Below, piece after piece: positions 29,114 through 37,855 of a stretch of 64,000 nucleotides of DNA (position 1 is the first letter of the stretch; the number at the start of each line of letters is the position of its first letter). Position numbers and translations under genes: made by a program. The DNA is taken from assembly GCF_006494815.1 (NCBI RefSeq), contig NZ_CP041091.1, forward strand, positions 434,001-498,000, in the 5' to 3' direction. Source of the DNA: Nocardioides sambongensis. GTDB taxonomy: Bacteria; Actinomycetota; Actinomycetes; Propionibacteriales; Nocardioidaceae. The notes beneath the pieces were generated by a model, which was given only the letters and a program-made list of their open reading frames with translations, ran no database searches and was not told the origin of the DNA.

Positions 29114-30156
29114 CCCCGCGCGCCCGAGGGGTGGACGGCCCCACCGGCGCGTTCCTGGCCTACCTCACCATCCTCGCGGTGGTGCTGGTGGCGTTCGGCG
29201 CGCGGCTCTCCGACGCCCGCGAGCCCGGTACGACGACCGCCGCGGACGTCGTACCGCAGGTGGCGGTGAGCGTGGTCCCCAGCGTGGTCGGCGCGGTCGC
29301 GACCGACCCCGCCGAGACGACCGGTGCGCAGCGGGAGCGGACCGAGGGCCGCCGGGCCGAGCAGGCCGAGCGGGCCCCACGCTGGCAGCGGGAGCCGGTG
29401 TTCACCCCACGCCGGATGCTGGTCGCCTACTACGGGACCGCCGGGAGCGGCGCGCTCGGCGTGCTGGGCGAGGGGACCCCGGAGCGGGCGCACCGGCGGC
29501 TGGCGCGTGCTGCCGCGGCCTTCGAACGGGGCGGGCAGGAGGTCCAGCCGGTCTACGAGCTGATCGTCACGGTGGCCGACGCGCACCCCGGCCGGGACGG
29601 CGACTACAACCACGACATCGCCCGAGCCGACGTCGCCCGCTACCTCGCCGCCGCGCGGCGACAGGGCGCCCGGGTGGTGCTGGACCTGCAGACCGGCCGG
29701 GCCGACTTCGGCGACGTCGCCCGGCGCTGGGAGTGGGCGCTGCGCCGGCCGCACGTGGACCTGGCACTCGACCCGGAGTGGCGGATGGGGCCCCGGGAGG
29801 TGCCCGGCCAGGTGGTCGGTGCGGTGCGTGCCGCCGAGGTCAACCGGGTCTCGGACTGGCTCTCCGCGCTCGTGGTCCGCCACGACCTGCCCGAGAAGCT
29901 CCTCGTGGTGCACCAGTTCCGGACCACCATGCTGCCGGACATCGAGAAGATCCGGGACCGCGACGGGCTCGCCCTGGTGCAGCACGTCGACGGGTTCGGC
30001 ACGCCGGGTCAGAAGCGGGCCACCTTCGACGCGGTCGCCCACCCGCGCACGTTCCGGATGGGGTTCAAGCTGTTCTACGACGAGGACGTGCGGCTGATGG
30101 GCCCCCGCGCGGTGCACGCGATCGACCCGAGGGTCCGGTTCGTCTCCTACCAGTGA
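29110..30156 (+). CDS. Membrane-anchored hypothetical protein with possible TIM-barrel fold
   Basis: 348 residues. One N-terminal transmembrane helix (about residues 13-30) acts as an uncleaved anchor or signal, then an Arg/Glu-rich linker to about residue 95, then a globular domain with strands and motifs [45 protein letters not shown] and LLVVHQF. These read like successive beta-alpha units of a TIM barrel and recur in unnamed actinobacterial proteins. Asp and Glu in LDPEWR are candidate catalytic residues. GTG start within a GTGA overlap with the second ilvD, and a 10-bp convergent overlap with ggt. Function unknown. Confidence 0.75.
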   Translation: MTPRARGVDGPTGAFLAYLTILAVVLVAFGARLSDAREPGTTTAADVVPQVAVSVVPSVVGAVATDPAETTGAQRERTEGRRAEQAERAPRWQREPVFTPRRMLVAYYGTAGSGALGVLGEGTPERAHRRLARAAAAFERGGQEVQPVYELIVTVADAHPGRDGDYNHDIARADVARYLAAARRQGARVVLDLQTGRADFGDVARRWEWALRRPHVDLALDPEWRMGPREVPGQVVGAVRAAEVNRVSDWLSALVVRHDLPEKLLVVHQFRTTMLPDIEKIRDRDGLALVQHVDGFGTPGQKRATFDAVAHPRTFRMGFKLFYDEDVRLMGPRAVHAIDPRVRFVSYQ

Positions 30157-32069
30157 TGTCCGCGGCGGGAGACCACCCCGGCCGCGCCGCCGCCACGCCG
30201 GGTCGGCTCGGCGACCGCCGTCATCCGCCCGTGCCGGCCGAACTCGATCCCGGTCGCGGCGCCGATCTCGGCGGCGGAGGTGAAGGCGTCGCCGGCCGGC
30301 ACCAGGGTGTGGCCGTAGCCCGACAGCGCGTCCTCCCAGGCGTCGATGAACGCCGGCTCACTGGTCACCGCGGCGGTGTTGCGCTGGCTGGCGCGCGGCG
30401 CGGCGAGCGCCTCGCTGATCGGCATGCCCAGGTCGATCCGGTTGACCAGTGTCTGCAGCACCGTGGTGATGATCGTGGAACCGCCCGGCGAGCCGAGGGC
30501 GAGGAACGGCTCGCCGTCCTCGAGCACGATCGTCGGTGACATCGACGACCGCGGCCGCTTGCCCGCCTCGGGCGCGTTGGGGTCGGCGGCCGACCAGGTG
30601 GCGGAGAAGTCGGTGAGCTCGTTGTTGAGCAGGAAGCCGCGGCCGGGGACCACGATGCCGGAGCCGCCGGTCTGCTCGATGGTCAGCGTGTAGGAGACCA
30701 CGTTGCCCCATCGGTCGGCGGTGGTGAGGTGGGTGGTGGAGACCCCGTTGTCCTCCCAGGCGCGGGCGTCGCCGGCACCGTCGTCGCAGACGCCGTCGTA
30801 GTCGGTCACGTCGCCGGCCGGCACCGGCTTGGTGAGCGCGGCACCCGGGTCGATCCGGCAGGCCCGCTCCGCGGCGAAGGTGTCGCTGAGCAGGTCGTCG
30901 GTGGGTACGTCGACGTACGCCGGGTCGCCCACGTAGGCCCCGCGGTCGGCGAAGGCGAGCGCGGAGGCCTCCAGGTAGTGGTGCAGCACGTCGACCTCGT
31001 CCATCGTCGAGGTGTCGGACTGCTCGAGGATGTTCAGCGCCTCGCCGACCGTGGTGCCGCCGGAGGAGGAGGGTGCCATCCCGTAGACCTCGTAGCCCCG
31101 GTAGCCGACCCGGGTCGGCGCGCGGTCGATCGTCCGGTAGCCGGCGAGGTCCGCGGTGGTCATCGTGCCCGGCGGCACCGGGAGCTCGTTCTCGGCGGTG
31201 GTGGGCGGGTCGGTGACCGCGTCGACGATGTCCTCGGCCACCGGGCCCGTGTAGAGCGCGCCGACGCCTCGGCGCGCGAGCAGGCGGTAGGTGGCGGCGA
31301 GGTCGGGCTGGCGGAACCGGGTGCCGACCTGCGGTGCGTCTCCGTCGGGCAGGAACTGCTCGCTGGTCGAGGTGAACGCGGCGAACCGCTCGGCGTTGTC
31401 CAGCGTCTGGCTGCGGAAGGTCTCGTCGACCACGAAGCCGCGCTGCGCCAGCCGGGTGCCGGGGCGCAGCGCGGAGCGCAGCCCGATGCTGCCCCAGCGC
31501 CGCAGCGCGCGGTCCCAGGTGGCGGCGGTGCCGGGCACCCCGACAGCGACCCCACTGGTCACCCGCTCGGGGGAGAACGGGTACGGCGCGCCGGTCTCCT
31601 GATCGATGAACGAGTCCCGCTGGAAGCCGGCCGGCGCCGTCTCGCGGCCGTCGATCGTCGCGACCCGGCCGGTCCGGGAGGAGTAGTGCACGAAGTAGCC
31701 ACCCCCGCCGACCCCGGCGGAGTAGGGCTCGGTGACGCCGAGCGCGGCGGCGGCCGCGACCGCGGCGTCCGTGGCGTTGCCGCCCCGGCGCAGCACCTCC
31801 AGGCCGGCGGCCGTGGCGTCGGCGTCCACCGTGCTGACCGCGCCGCCGTACCCGACCGCGACGGGCTGTTTCGCCGGCGTGCCCCCGTGACCGCCGCCCG
31901 GATGTCCGTGACCGCCGCCCGGATGTCCGTGGCCGCCGCCCGGATGTCCGTGGTGGCCGCCGGGGTGTCCTCGCTCGCCGGCGTGGGCCGGCGGCGCCGC
32001 CGGCGCGACCAGCCCGGCGAGGAGAAGACCCGTGGCCGCGAGGCCGGTCAGACGGAGTCGAGTGTGCAT
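30147..32069 (-). CDS. ggt: Gamma-glutamyltransferase, secreted, with His-rich N-terminal repeat
   Basis: 640 residues. A signal peptide (about residues 1-30) is followed by a His/Gly/Pro repeat (about 34-62) and then the GGT core. The proenzyme is cleaved before the nucleophile Thr in NGVSTTHLTTADRWGN; the small-subunit motifs (SSMSPTIV, LGSPGGS) follow. GGT removes gamma-glutamyl groups from glutathione-like substrates or transfers them to amino acids. Since actinobacteria mostly use mycothiol, poly-gamma-glutamate or peptides are possible substrates. GGGAGG is the ribosome site; start at 32069. Confidence 0.93.
   Translation of the reverse strand: MHTRLRLTGLAATGLLLAGLVAPAAPPAHAGERGHPGGHHGHPGGGHGHPGGGHGHPGGGHGGTPAKQPVAVGYGGAVSTVDADATAAGLEVLRRGGNATDAAVAAAAALGVTEPYSAGVGGGGYFVHYSSRTGRVATIDGRETAPAGFQRDSFIDQETGAPYPFSPERVTSGVAVGVPGTAATWDRALRRWGSIGLRSALRPGTRLAQRGFVVDETFRSQTLDNAERFAAFTSTSEQFLPDGDAPQVGTRFRQPDLAATYRLLARRGVGALYTGPVAEDIVDAVTDPPTTAENELPVPPGTMTTADLAGYRTIDRAPTRVGYRGYEVYGMAPSSSGGTTVGEALNILEQSDTSTMDEVDVLHHYLEASALAFADRGAYVGDPAYVDVPTDDLLSDTFAAERACRIDPGAALTKPVPAGDVTDYDGVCDDGAGDARAWEDNGVSTTHLTTADRWGNVVSYTLTIEQTGGSGIVVPGRGFLLNNELTDFSATWSAADPNAPEAGKRPRSSMSPTIVLEDGEPFLALGSPGGSTIITTVLQTLVNRIDLGMPISEALAAPRASQRNTAAVTSEPAFIDAWEDALSGYGHTLVPAGDAFTSAAEIGAATGIEFGRHGRMTAVAEPTRRGGGAAGVVSRRGHHW
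31880..31975. repeat. His-Pro-Gly-Gly-rich tandem repeat within ggt
   Basis: Repeated units of CCGCCCGGATGTCCGTG with small spacers encode (on the minus strand) HGHPGGG-type motifs directly after the signal peptide of gamma-glutamyltransferase. Four near-identical units are visible. The histidines could bind metal; the copy number is likely to vary between strains. Confidence 0.8.
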
Positions 32070-32142
32070 GTGAACCTCCCGAGACGACTCGCTCCCCACC
32101 CTGCACCCGTCGACGGCCGATGTCGAGGCTAGGTTGAGCGAC

Positions 32143-32856
32143 GTGGTGGGAGAGGCTTCGGCGCAGGGCGCACCGACGGGACCGGTGGTGCCCGGTTGGG
32201 AGCCGCGGCCGGCGCCCGAGCCGGTCACCCTGCGCGGCGAGCACGTCGCGGTGGTCCCGCTCACCTCGGCCCGGTACGCCGACCTCTTCGCCACGACCTG
32301 CGACCCCGACGGCCCGGACCTGTGGACCTACCGCCCGGTCGAGCGGCCCCGCACCCTGCCGGAGCTGTGGATGCTTCTCGCCGCCGTGGCCGAGGCCGAT
32401 CCGACCTTCGCCCTGGTGCCGGCCGAGGGGCCGAGCGCGGGCCGTGCCGCCGGCATCGCCTCGCTCGCCCGGGTGGAGCCCGCGCACGGCCAGGTCGAGG
32501 TCGCCGGTGTGCTGCTCGGCACCGGGCTGGCCCGCACCACCGCCGCCACCGAGGCGATCCACCTGCTGATGGCGTACGCCCTCGACGACCTGGGGTATCG
32601 CCGGTTCGAGTGGAAGTGCGACAGCCTCAACGAACCGTCCCGGCGGGCCGCGGTCCGGCTCGGCTTCACCTACGAGGGGCGGTTCCGCCAGCACCTCGTG
32701 GTCAAGGGCCGCAACCGCGACACCGACTGGTTCTCGGTGACCGACGCGGAGTGGCCGCGGGTGGGTGCCGCGCACCGGGCCTGGCTGGCTGCGGAGAACC
32801 GCGACGCCGACGGGCGGCAGCGACGCTCGCTCGGCTCCTTCCTCGCGGACGCCTGA
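32143..32856 (+). CDS. GNAT family N-acetyltransferase (RimJ/RimL-like)
   Basis: About 237 residues. The fold is RimJ/RimL-like: an N-terminal VTLRGEHVAVVPL strand, a central AGIASLARV strand, GQVEVAGVLLG then an acetyl-CoA loop region LARTTAATEAIHLLMAYALDDLGYRRFEWKCDSLNEPSRRAAVRLGFTYEGRFRQHL, which is the C-terminal GNAT signature (N-x-x-S-x-x-x-A-x-x-L-G-F-x-x-E-G). The GTG at 32143 is chosen because a -10-like TAGGTT ends seven bases before it; a TTG at 32134 would lie inside that element but is possible. Protein or small-amine acetylation; substrate unknown. Confidence 0.88.
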   Translation: MVGEASAQGAPTGPVVPGWEPRPAPEPVTLRGEHVAVVPLTSARYADLFATTCDPDGPDLWTYRPVERPRTLPELWMLLAAVAEADPTFALVPAEGPSAGRAAGIASLARVEPAHGQVEVAGVLLGTGLARTTAATEAIHLLMAYALDDLGYRRFEWKCDSLNEPSRRAAVRLGFTYEGRFRQHLVVKGRNRDTDWFSVTDAEWPRVGAAHRAWLAAENRDADGRQRRSLGSFLADA

Positions 32857-32928
32857 GCGCCCCGGCCCGGCACCCGGATGGAGGCCGGAGGTCCGGCCCC
32901 TGTCGGAGCGGTGTGCCACGGTGGCTCC

Positions 32929-33351
32929 ATGGACCCGCGGATCAGCTTCGTCACCCTCGCCGTCGCCGACCTCGAGCGGACCCGGCGCTTCTACGTCGAC
33001 GGGCTGGGGTGGAGCCCCGAGGTGGACGTGCCGGGGGAGGTGCTGATGATCCGTGCCGGGGAGAGGCTGGTGCTCTCGCTCTGGGACCGCGGGCACTTCG
33101 AGGCCGAGGTCGGCGCGCGTGCCGCCACCGACGGCGTGCCGCCGCTGACCCTGGCCCACAACGTGGCCACCCCGGATCAGGTCGACGCCGTCCTCGCCGA
33201 GGCCCGGACCGCCGGCGCCCGGGAGGTCGCCGACGGGCGAGCACGCGAGTGGGGCGGTTACACCGGCTACTTCGCCGACCCGGACGGCTTCCGCTGGGAG
33301 GTCGCGCACAACCCCGGCCCGATCGGCCTCTCCGTCCTTCCGGAGGGCTGA
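32929..33351 (+). CDS. VOC (glyoxalase/bleomycin-resistance-like) family protein
   Basis: 140 residues with two beta-alpha-beta-beta-beta modules: ISFVTLAVADLERTRRFYVDGLGW in the first and the YTGYFADPDGFRWEVAHN ending of the second. Metal ligand positions in VOC proteins correspond to His/Glu at strand 1 and strand 8; here the first is Thr (FVTLAV) and the last is Glu (WEVAHN), so the usual metal site seems incomplete. The ATG at 32929 gives the canonical start; an upstream ATG at 32878 adds 17 unconserved residues. Function unknown; often detoxification or an antibiotic-binding protein. Confidence 0.85.
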   Translation: MDPRISFVTLAVADLERTRRFYVDGLGWSPEVDVPGEVLMIRAGERLVLSLWDRGHFEAEVGARAATDGVPPLTLAHNVATPDQVDAVLAEARTAGAREVADGRAREWGGYTGYFADPDGFRWEVAHNPGPIGLSVLPEG

Positions 33352-33409
33352 TCGGCGTGCCAGTGTCACAGTGGAGACGATCCCGACGACCCACCAGGAG
33401 GTCCTGACG

Positions 33410-34087
33410 ATGAGTGACCCGAAGCAGCCCCTCACCGAGTCGGAGGTCCGCGCGGCGGACCTGGCGGACTGGCGCCAGATCCTCGGCCGGATCCGGGCGC
33501 GGTTCCGCACCGGCGACTTCGCCACCGGCCTCGCCCTGGTGGACCGGATCGGGGCGTCGGCCGAGGCCGCCGACCACCACCCGGACGTGACGCTCACCTA
33601 CCCCGAGGTGATCGTGACGCTCTCCAGCCACGACGTGCACGGCATCACCAGTCGCGACGTCGATCTCGCCCGGGAGATCAGCGCGCACGCCGCCGACCTC
33701 GGGGTGAGCGCCGACGTCTCCGGGCTGACCCAGCTCGAGCTCGGCCTGGACACCACCGCGGGGGAGCGGCTCGCGCCGTTCTACACCGCCCTGCTCGGCA
33801 GCGAGGTGCAGCAGGGCGAGCCGGTGGATCCCAGCGGCCAGGTGCCCACGGTGTGGTGGCAGCAGCCCGGCGAGGCCGGAGACGACGGGCCCGCCCTGCC
33901 CGCCCCCGAAGTCGAGCAGCGCTGGCACTTCGACGTCTGGGTGCCGCACGACGAGGCGGAGCGGCGGCTGCAGGCGGTCCTCGACGCGGGCGGCACGCTG
34001 ATCAGCGACGCCGCCGCGCCGTCGTACTGGGTGGTGGCGGACGCGGACGGCAACCGGAGCTGCATCTGCACCTCGGCGGGTCGCTGA
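33410..34087 (+). CDS. Fusion of pterin-4a-carbinolamine dehydratase (PCD/DCoH) and VOC-like domain
   Basis: 225 residues. Residues about 1-100 are a PCD domain: LTESEVRAADLADWRQ, FATGLALVDRIGASAEAADHHPDVTLTYPEVIVTLSSHDVHGITSRDVDLA, which contains the dehydratase motif (His-His-Pro and the later DVHGIT). Residues about 110-225 form a VOC-like half: LELGLDTTAGERLAPFYTALLG, then RWHFDVWVPHDEAERRLQAVLDAGG and ADADGNRSCIC. PCD recycles tetrahydrobiopterin-type cofactors after aromatic hydroxylation. AGGAGG lies nine bases before the ATG. The fused partner has no obvious metal site. No aromatic hydroxylase is nearby. Confidence 0.85.
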   Translation: MSDPKQPLTESEVRAADLADWRQILGRIRARFRTGDFATGLALVDRIGASAEAADHHPDVTLTYPEVIVTLSSHDVHGITSRDVDLAREISAHAADLGVSADVSGLTQLELGLDTTAGERLAPFYTALLGSEVQQGEPVDPSGQVPTVWWQQPGEAGDDGPALPAPEVEQRWHFDVWVPHDEAERRLQAVLDAGGTLISDAAAPSYWVVADADGNRSCICTSAGR

Positions 34088-34155
34088 CCCGCCCCGCGGG
34101 AGCGGCCACATCGTGGGACTGGCGTACCAGCATTTGGGACGGCTGGCACACTGTG

Positions 34156-34184
34156 CTGACGGGCAACGTACGACCGCGTACGGT
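34156..34184 (+). promoter_or_regulatory. Promoter of the ilvBNC leader
   Basis: A -35-like CTGACG (34156-34161) and a -10-like TACGGT (34179-34184) are separated by 17 bases. The -10 ends six bases before the ATG of the leader peptide, which would therefore be translated from a leaderless mRNA. Confidence 0.6.
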
Positions 34185-34190
34185 GACGCT

Positions 34191-34229
34191 ATGCGCCACC
34201 TTCTCGTACGCACCGGACGCGCCGACTGA
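34191..34229 (+). CDS. ilvBNC attenuation leader peptide
   Basis: A 12-residue ORF, MRHLLVRTGRAD, carries three consecutive branched-chain residues (Leu-Leu-Val) coded by CTT, CTC and GTA; CTT and GTA are rare in this genome. It ends 17 bases before a U-tract terminator and about 100 bases before ilvB. Stalling of the ribosome at these codons when leucine or valine is short would favour read-through. Short hairpin GACTG/CAGTC (34223-34236) covers the leader stop and may take part in the switch. The leader and terminator are seen; the switch is inferred. Confidence 0.8.
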   Translation: MRHLLVRTGRAD

Positions 34230-34246
34230 CCCCAGTCGCGCGTCCA

Positions 34247-34278
34247 CCCCTCGTTGCCTCGCAACCGAGGGGTTTTTT
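34247..34278 (+). terminator. Rho-independent attenuator before ilvB
   Basis: CCCCTCGTTGC (34247-34257) pairs with GCAACCGAGGGG (34261-34272) with one bulged C and a three-base loop, followed directly by six T (34273-34278). This is the clearest intrinsic terminator in the window. It lies between the leader peptide and ilvB and can only make sense as a transcription attenuator. Confidence 0.9.
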
Positions 34279-34325
34279 GTTGAGTACGACGACCACACCC
34301 ACGCAAGATCAGAAGGACAATGCGG

Positions 34326-36080
34326 ATGAGTGAGCAGCACGGCGGGACGATCACCGGGGCGCAGAGCCTGGTGCGGTCGCTGGAGGCGGCCGGAGTCACC
34401 GACATCTTCGGCATCCCGGGCGGCGCGATCCTCCCGGCCTACGACCCGCTGATGGACTCCTCCATCCGCCACATCCTGGTCCGCCACGAGCAGGGCGCCG
34501 GCCACGCCGCGCAGGGCTACGCCGCGGCCACCGGCAAGGTCGGCGTCTGCATGGCGACCTCCGGCCCGGGCGCGACCAACCTGGTCACCCCGCTGGCCGA
34601 CGCGCACATGGACTCGGTGCCGATGGTCGCGGTGACCGGACAGGTCGCGGCCTCGCTGATCGGCACCGACGGCTTCCAGGAGGCCGACATCCGCGGCATC
34701 ACCATGCCGATCACCAAGCACAACTTCCTGGTGACCGACCCCGCGGACATCCCGGCGCGGATCGCCGAGGCCTTCCACATCGCCTCCACCGGCCGTCCCG
34801 GACCGGTCCTGGTCGACGTCACCAAGTCGGCGCTGCAGGCGATGACCGACTTCCGCTGGCCGAACGAGATCGTGCTGCCCGGCTACCGCCCGGTGACCCG
34901 ACCGCACGCCAAGCAGATCAAGGAGGCCGCCCGGCTGATCCTCGACGCGCGCAAGCCGGTGCTCTACGTCGGCGGCGGCACCATCCGCGCCGGCGCGCAC
35001 CGCGAGCTGCTCGCCCTCGCCGAGCTGACCGGCATCCCGGTGGTCACCACGCTGATGGCCCGGGGCGCGTTCCCCGACAGCCACCCGCAGCACCTCGGCA
35101 TGCCCGGGATGCACGGCACCGTGGCCGCCGTCGCGGGTCTGCAGAAGAGCGACCTGATCATCAGCCTCGGCGCCCGGTTCGACGACCGGGTCACCGGCAA
35201 CCTGGACTCCTTCGCTCCCGGTGCGAAGGTGATCCACGCCGACATCGACCCCGCCGAGATCGGCAAGAACCGCCACGCCGACGTCCCGATCGTCGGGGAC
35301 GTCCGCGAGGTGCTGGTCGACCTGATCACCACGCTGCGCACCGAGGCCGACGCCGGCAACACCGGCGACTACGAGGGCTGGGTGGCGTTCTGTGCCGGGG
35401 TGAAGGCCAGGTACGCCCTGGGGTACGAGAAGCCGGCCGACGGCGGGCTCGCCCCGCAGTACGTCCTGGAGCGGCTCGGGGCGATCAGCGGTCCGGACAC
35501 CATCTTCACCGCCGGCGTCGGGCAGCACCAGATGTGGGCCGCGCAGTTCATCGGCTACGAGAAGCCCAACACCTGGCTCAACTCCGGAGGGCTCGGCACC
35601 ATGGGCTACTCCGTCCCCGCGGCGATGGGTGCCCAGGTCGGCATGCCGGACTCGACCGTCTGGGCGGTCGACGGCGACGGCTGCTTCCAGATGACCAACC
35701 AGGAGCTGGCCACCTGCGCGATCAACAACATCCCGATCAAGGTCGCGGTGATCAACAACGAGTCGCTCGGGATGGTCCGCCAGTGGCAGACCCTCTTCTA
35801 CAACGAGCGCTACTCCAACACCGACCTGCACTCCAAGCGGATCCCGGACTTCGTGAAGCTGGCCGAGGCCTACGGTTGCGTCGGCCTGGCCTGCGAGTCG
35901 CCCGACGACGTCGACGCCACCATCGCCAAGGCGATGGAGATCAACGACGTCCCGGTGGTGGTCGACTTCCGGGTGCACCGCGACGCCATGGTGTGGCCGA
36001 TGGTCGCCGCCGGCACCAGCAACGACGAGATCAAGTACGCGCGCGACCTCGCGCCGCAGTTCGACGAAGACGACCTCTGA
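34326..36080 (+). CDS. ilvB: Acetolactate synthase large (catalytic) subunit
   Basis: 584 residues. First common step of valine, leucine and isoleucine synthesis, using ThDP, FAD and Mg. N-terminal ThDP domain with the catalytic Glu (about 55) in [19 protein letters not shown]; central FAD-related region ([30 protein letters not shown]); C-terminal ThDP-binding motif [17 protein letters not shown] ... [13 protein letters not shown]. The ATG at 34326 is preferred to that at 34320 because AGAAGG lies nine bases upstream. Expression is controlled by the attenuator in its leader. ilvN follows after an 11-base gap. Confidence 0.97.
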   Translation: MSEQHGGTITGAQSLVRSLEAAGVTDIFGIPGGAILPAYDPLMDSSIRHILVRHEQGAGHAAQGYAAATGKVGVCMATSGPGATNLVTPLADAHMDSVPMVAVTGQVAASLIGTDGFQEADIRGITMPITKHNFLVTDPADIPARIAEAFHIASTGRPGPVLVDVTKSALQAMTDFRWPNEIVLPGYRPVTRPHAKQIKEAARLILDARKPVLYVGGGTIRAGAHRELLALAELTGIPVVTTLMARGAFPDSHPQHLGMPGMHGTVAAVAGLQKSDLIISLGARFDDRVTGNLDSFAPGAKVIHADIDPAEIGKNRHADVPIVGDVREVLVDLITTLRTEADAGNTGDYEGWVAFCAGVKARYALGYEKPADGGLAPQYVLERLGAISGPDTIFTAGVGQHQMWAAQFIGYEKPNTWLNSGGLGTMGYSVPAAMGAQVGMPDSTVWAVDGDGCFQMTNQELATCAINNIPIKVAVINNESLGMVRQWQTLFYNERYSNTDLHSKRIPDFVKLAEAYGCVGLACESPDDVDATIAKAMEINDVPVVVDFRVHRDAMVWPMVAAGTSNDEIKYARDLAPQFDEDDL

Positions 36081-36091
36081 GGGGCGACGAC

Positions 36092-36631
36092 ATGGCACAG
36101 CACACCCTCTCGGTCCTGGTCGAGGACAAGCCCGGCGTCCTGACCCGGATCGCCGCGCTGTTCAGCCGGCGCGGCTTCAACATCACCTCGCTCGCGGTCG
36201 GTCCGACCGAGCACGACGAGGTGTCCCGGATGACGATCGTGGTCGACGTGGCCTCCTCGCCGCTCGAGCAGGTCACCAAGCAGCTCAACAAGCTGGTCGA
36301 GGTGATCAAGATCGTCGAGCTCGAGCAGTCCGGCTCGGTCCACCGCGAGCTGGTCCTGGTCAAGGTCGCCGCGACCGCGGAGAACCGCGGCCAGGTGCTC
36401 GACCTGGTGCAGCTCTTCCGGGCCAAGGTGGTCGACATCGCCACCGACGCGGTCACCATCCAGATCGTCGGCAACGCCGACAAGATCGCCGACTTCCTCC
36501 GGATCGTCGAGCCCTTCGGCGTCCGCGAGCTGGTCCAGAGCGGCATGGTCGCCATCGGCCGTGGCGCACGCTCGATCTCCGAGCGCGGCAAGCCCGTCGC
36601 CGTACCGGTCCCGCCGGCGGCGAACGCCTGA
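36092..36631 (+). CDS. ilvN: Acetolactate synthase small (regulatory) subunit
   Basis: 179 residues. An N-terminal ACT domain (HTLSVLVEDKPGVLTRIAALFSRRGFNITSLAVGPTE) binds the feedback inhibitor valine; the C-terminal half (ELVLVKVAATAENRGQVLDLVQLFRAKVVDI ... FGVRELVQSGMVAIGRG) is the family's activation domain. It lies between ilvB and ilvC in the same order as in other actinobacteria. Start ATG follows GAGGGGCGAC. No break or oddity was seen. Confidence 0.96.
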   Translation: MAQHTLSVLVEDKPGVLTRIAALFSRRGFNITSLAVGPTEHDEVSRMTIVVDVASSPLEQVTKQLNKLVEVIKIVELEQSGSVHRELVLVKVAATAENRGQVLDLVQLFRAKVVDIATDAVTIQIVGNADKIADFLRIVEPFGVRELVQSGMVAIGRGARSISERGKPVAVPVPPAANA

Positions 36632-36712
36632 CCCGCGCTCGCGCGCACCAACCCCCAGCGCGGCACCGGCCCCCGGGCGTCGCGGCACCCAACACCGAAG
36701 GAGAAGCCAGAA

Positions 36713-37737
36713 GTGGCTGAGATGTTCTACGAGGACGACGCCGACCTGTCCCTGATCCAGGGCAAGAACGTCGCCGTCATCGGCTACGGCAGCCAGGGTC
36801 ACGCCCACGCCCTGAACCTGCGGGACTCCGGCGTCGACGTCCGGATCGGGCTCGCCGAGGGCTCCCGGAGCCGGGCCAAGGCGGAGGAGGAGGGCCTGCG
36901 GGTCCTCACCGTCGCCGAGGCGGTCGAGGAGGCCGACGTCGTCGTCATCCTCACCCCCGACCAGGTGCAGCGCACCGTCTACGCCGAGTCGATCGCCCCC
37001 ACCTCGCGGCCGGCGACACCCTGGTCTTCAGCCACGGCTTCAACGTGCGGTTCGGCTACATCCAGGCGCCCGAGGGCGTCGACGTCATCCTGGTGGCCCC
37101 GAAGGCCCCGGGCCACACCGTGCGCCGCGAGTACGTCGCCGGCCGCGGCATCCCGGACATCATCGCCGTCGAGCAGGACGCCTCGGGGCAGGCCTGGGAG
37201 CTCGCCAAGTCCTACGCCAAGGGCATCGGCGGCACCCGCGCCGGCGTCATCAAGACCACCTTCACCGAGGAGACCGAGACCGACCTGTTCGGCGAGCAGG
37301 CCGTCCTGTGCGGTGGCGTCTCCCACCTGGTGCAGGCCGGCTTCGAGACCCTCACCGAGGCGGGCTACCAGCCCGAGATCGCCTACTTCGAGGTGCTCCA
37401 CGAGCTCAAGCTGATCGTCGACCTGATGTGGGAGGGCGGCATCGCCAAGCAGCGCTGGAGCTGCTCGGACACCGCCGAGTACGGCGACTACGTCTCCGGC
37501 CCGCGCATCATCGACGCCGGCGTGAAGGAGCGGATGAAGGGCGTGCTGGCCGACATCCAGGACGGCACCTTCGCCAAGCGCTTCATCGACGACCAGGACG
37601 CCGGTGCTCCGGAGTTCACCGCTCTGCGCGAGAAGGAGGCCGGCCACCCGATCGAGGCGACCGGCAAGACCCTGCGGGCGCACTTCGCCTGGCAGAGCAG
37701 CGACGCCGACTACACCGAGGGCTCGGCCGCGCGCTGA
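36713..37737 (+). CDS. ilvC: Ketol-acid reductoisomerase, one apparent frameshift
   Basis: 341 residues if corrected, the usual class I length. NADPH- and Mg-dependent conversion of acetolactate to dihydroxyisovalerate. N-terminal [17 protein letters not shown] nucleotide motif; C-terminal all-helical domain with [31 protein letters not shown] and ISCTAE-like [12 protein letters not shown]. The frame breaks at the C run 36996-37000: adding one C restores [24 protein letters not shown]. An essential gene broken this way is unlikely, so this is very probably an assembly error. GTG start preceded by GAAGGAG. Confidence 0.93.
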
Positions 37738-37756
37738 TCCCGGACCGGCTCGTACC

Positions 37757-37792
37757 CGACGCCCCGCCCACCGAGAGGTGTGCGGGGCGTCG
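37757..37792 (+). terminator. Terminator stem-loop after ilvC
   Basis: CGACGCCCCGC (37757-37767) pairs perfectly with GCGGGGCGTCG (37782-37792) around a 14-base loop. It lies 20 bases after the ilvC stop and has no T-tract. Confidence 0.7.
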
Positions 37793-37855
37793 TGCTGTCC
37801 GCCGGATCCGCGCGCGGGTCTGTCGCCCGCGGTCGACCCGTGGTTCGCTGGAGCC

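Noticed and set aside
36996..37000. ilvC as a pseudogene
   Set aside because: A single C restores a 341-residue canonical enzyme in an otherwise intact, attenuated ilvBNC operon.
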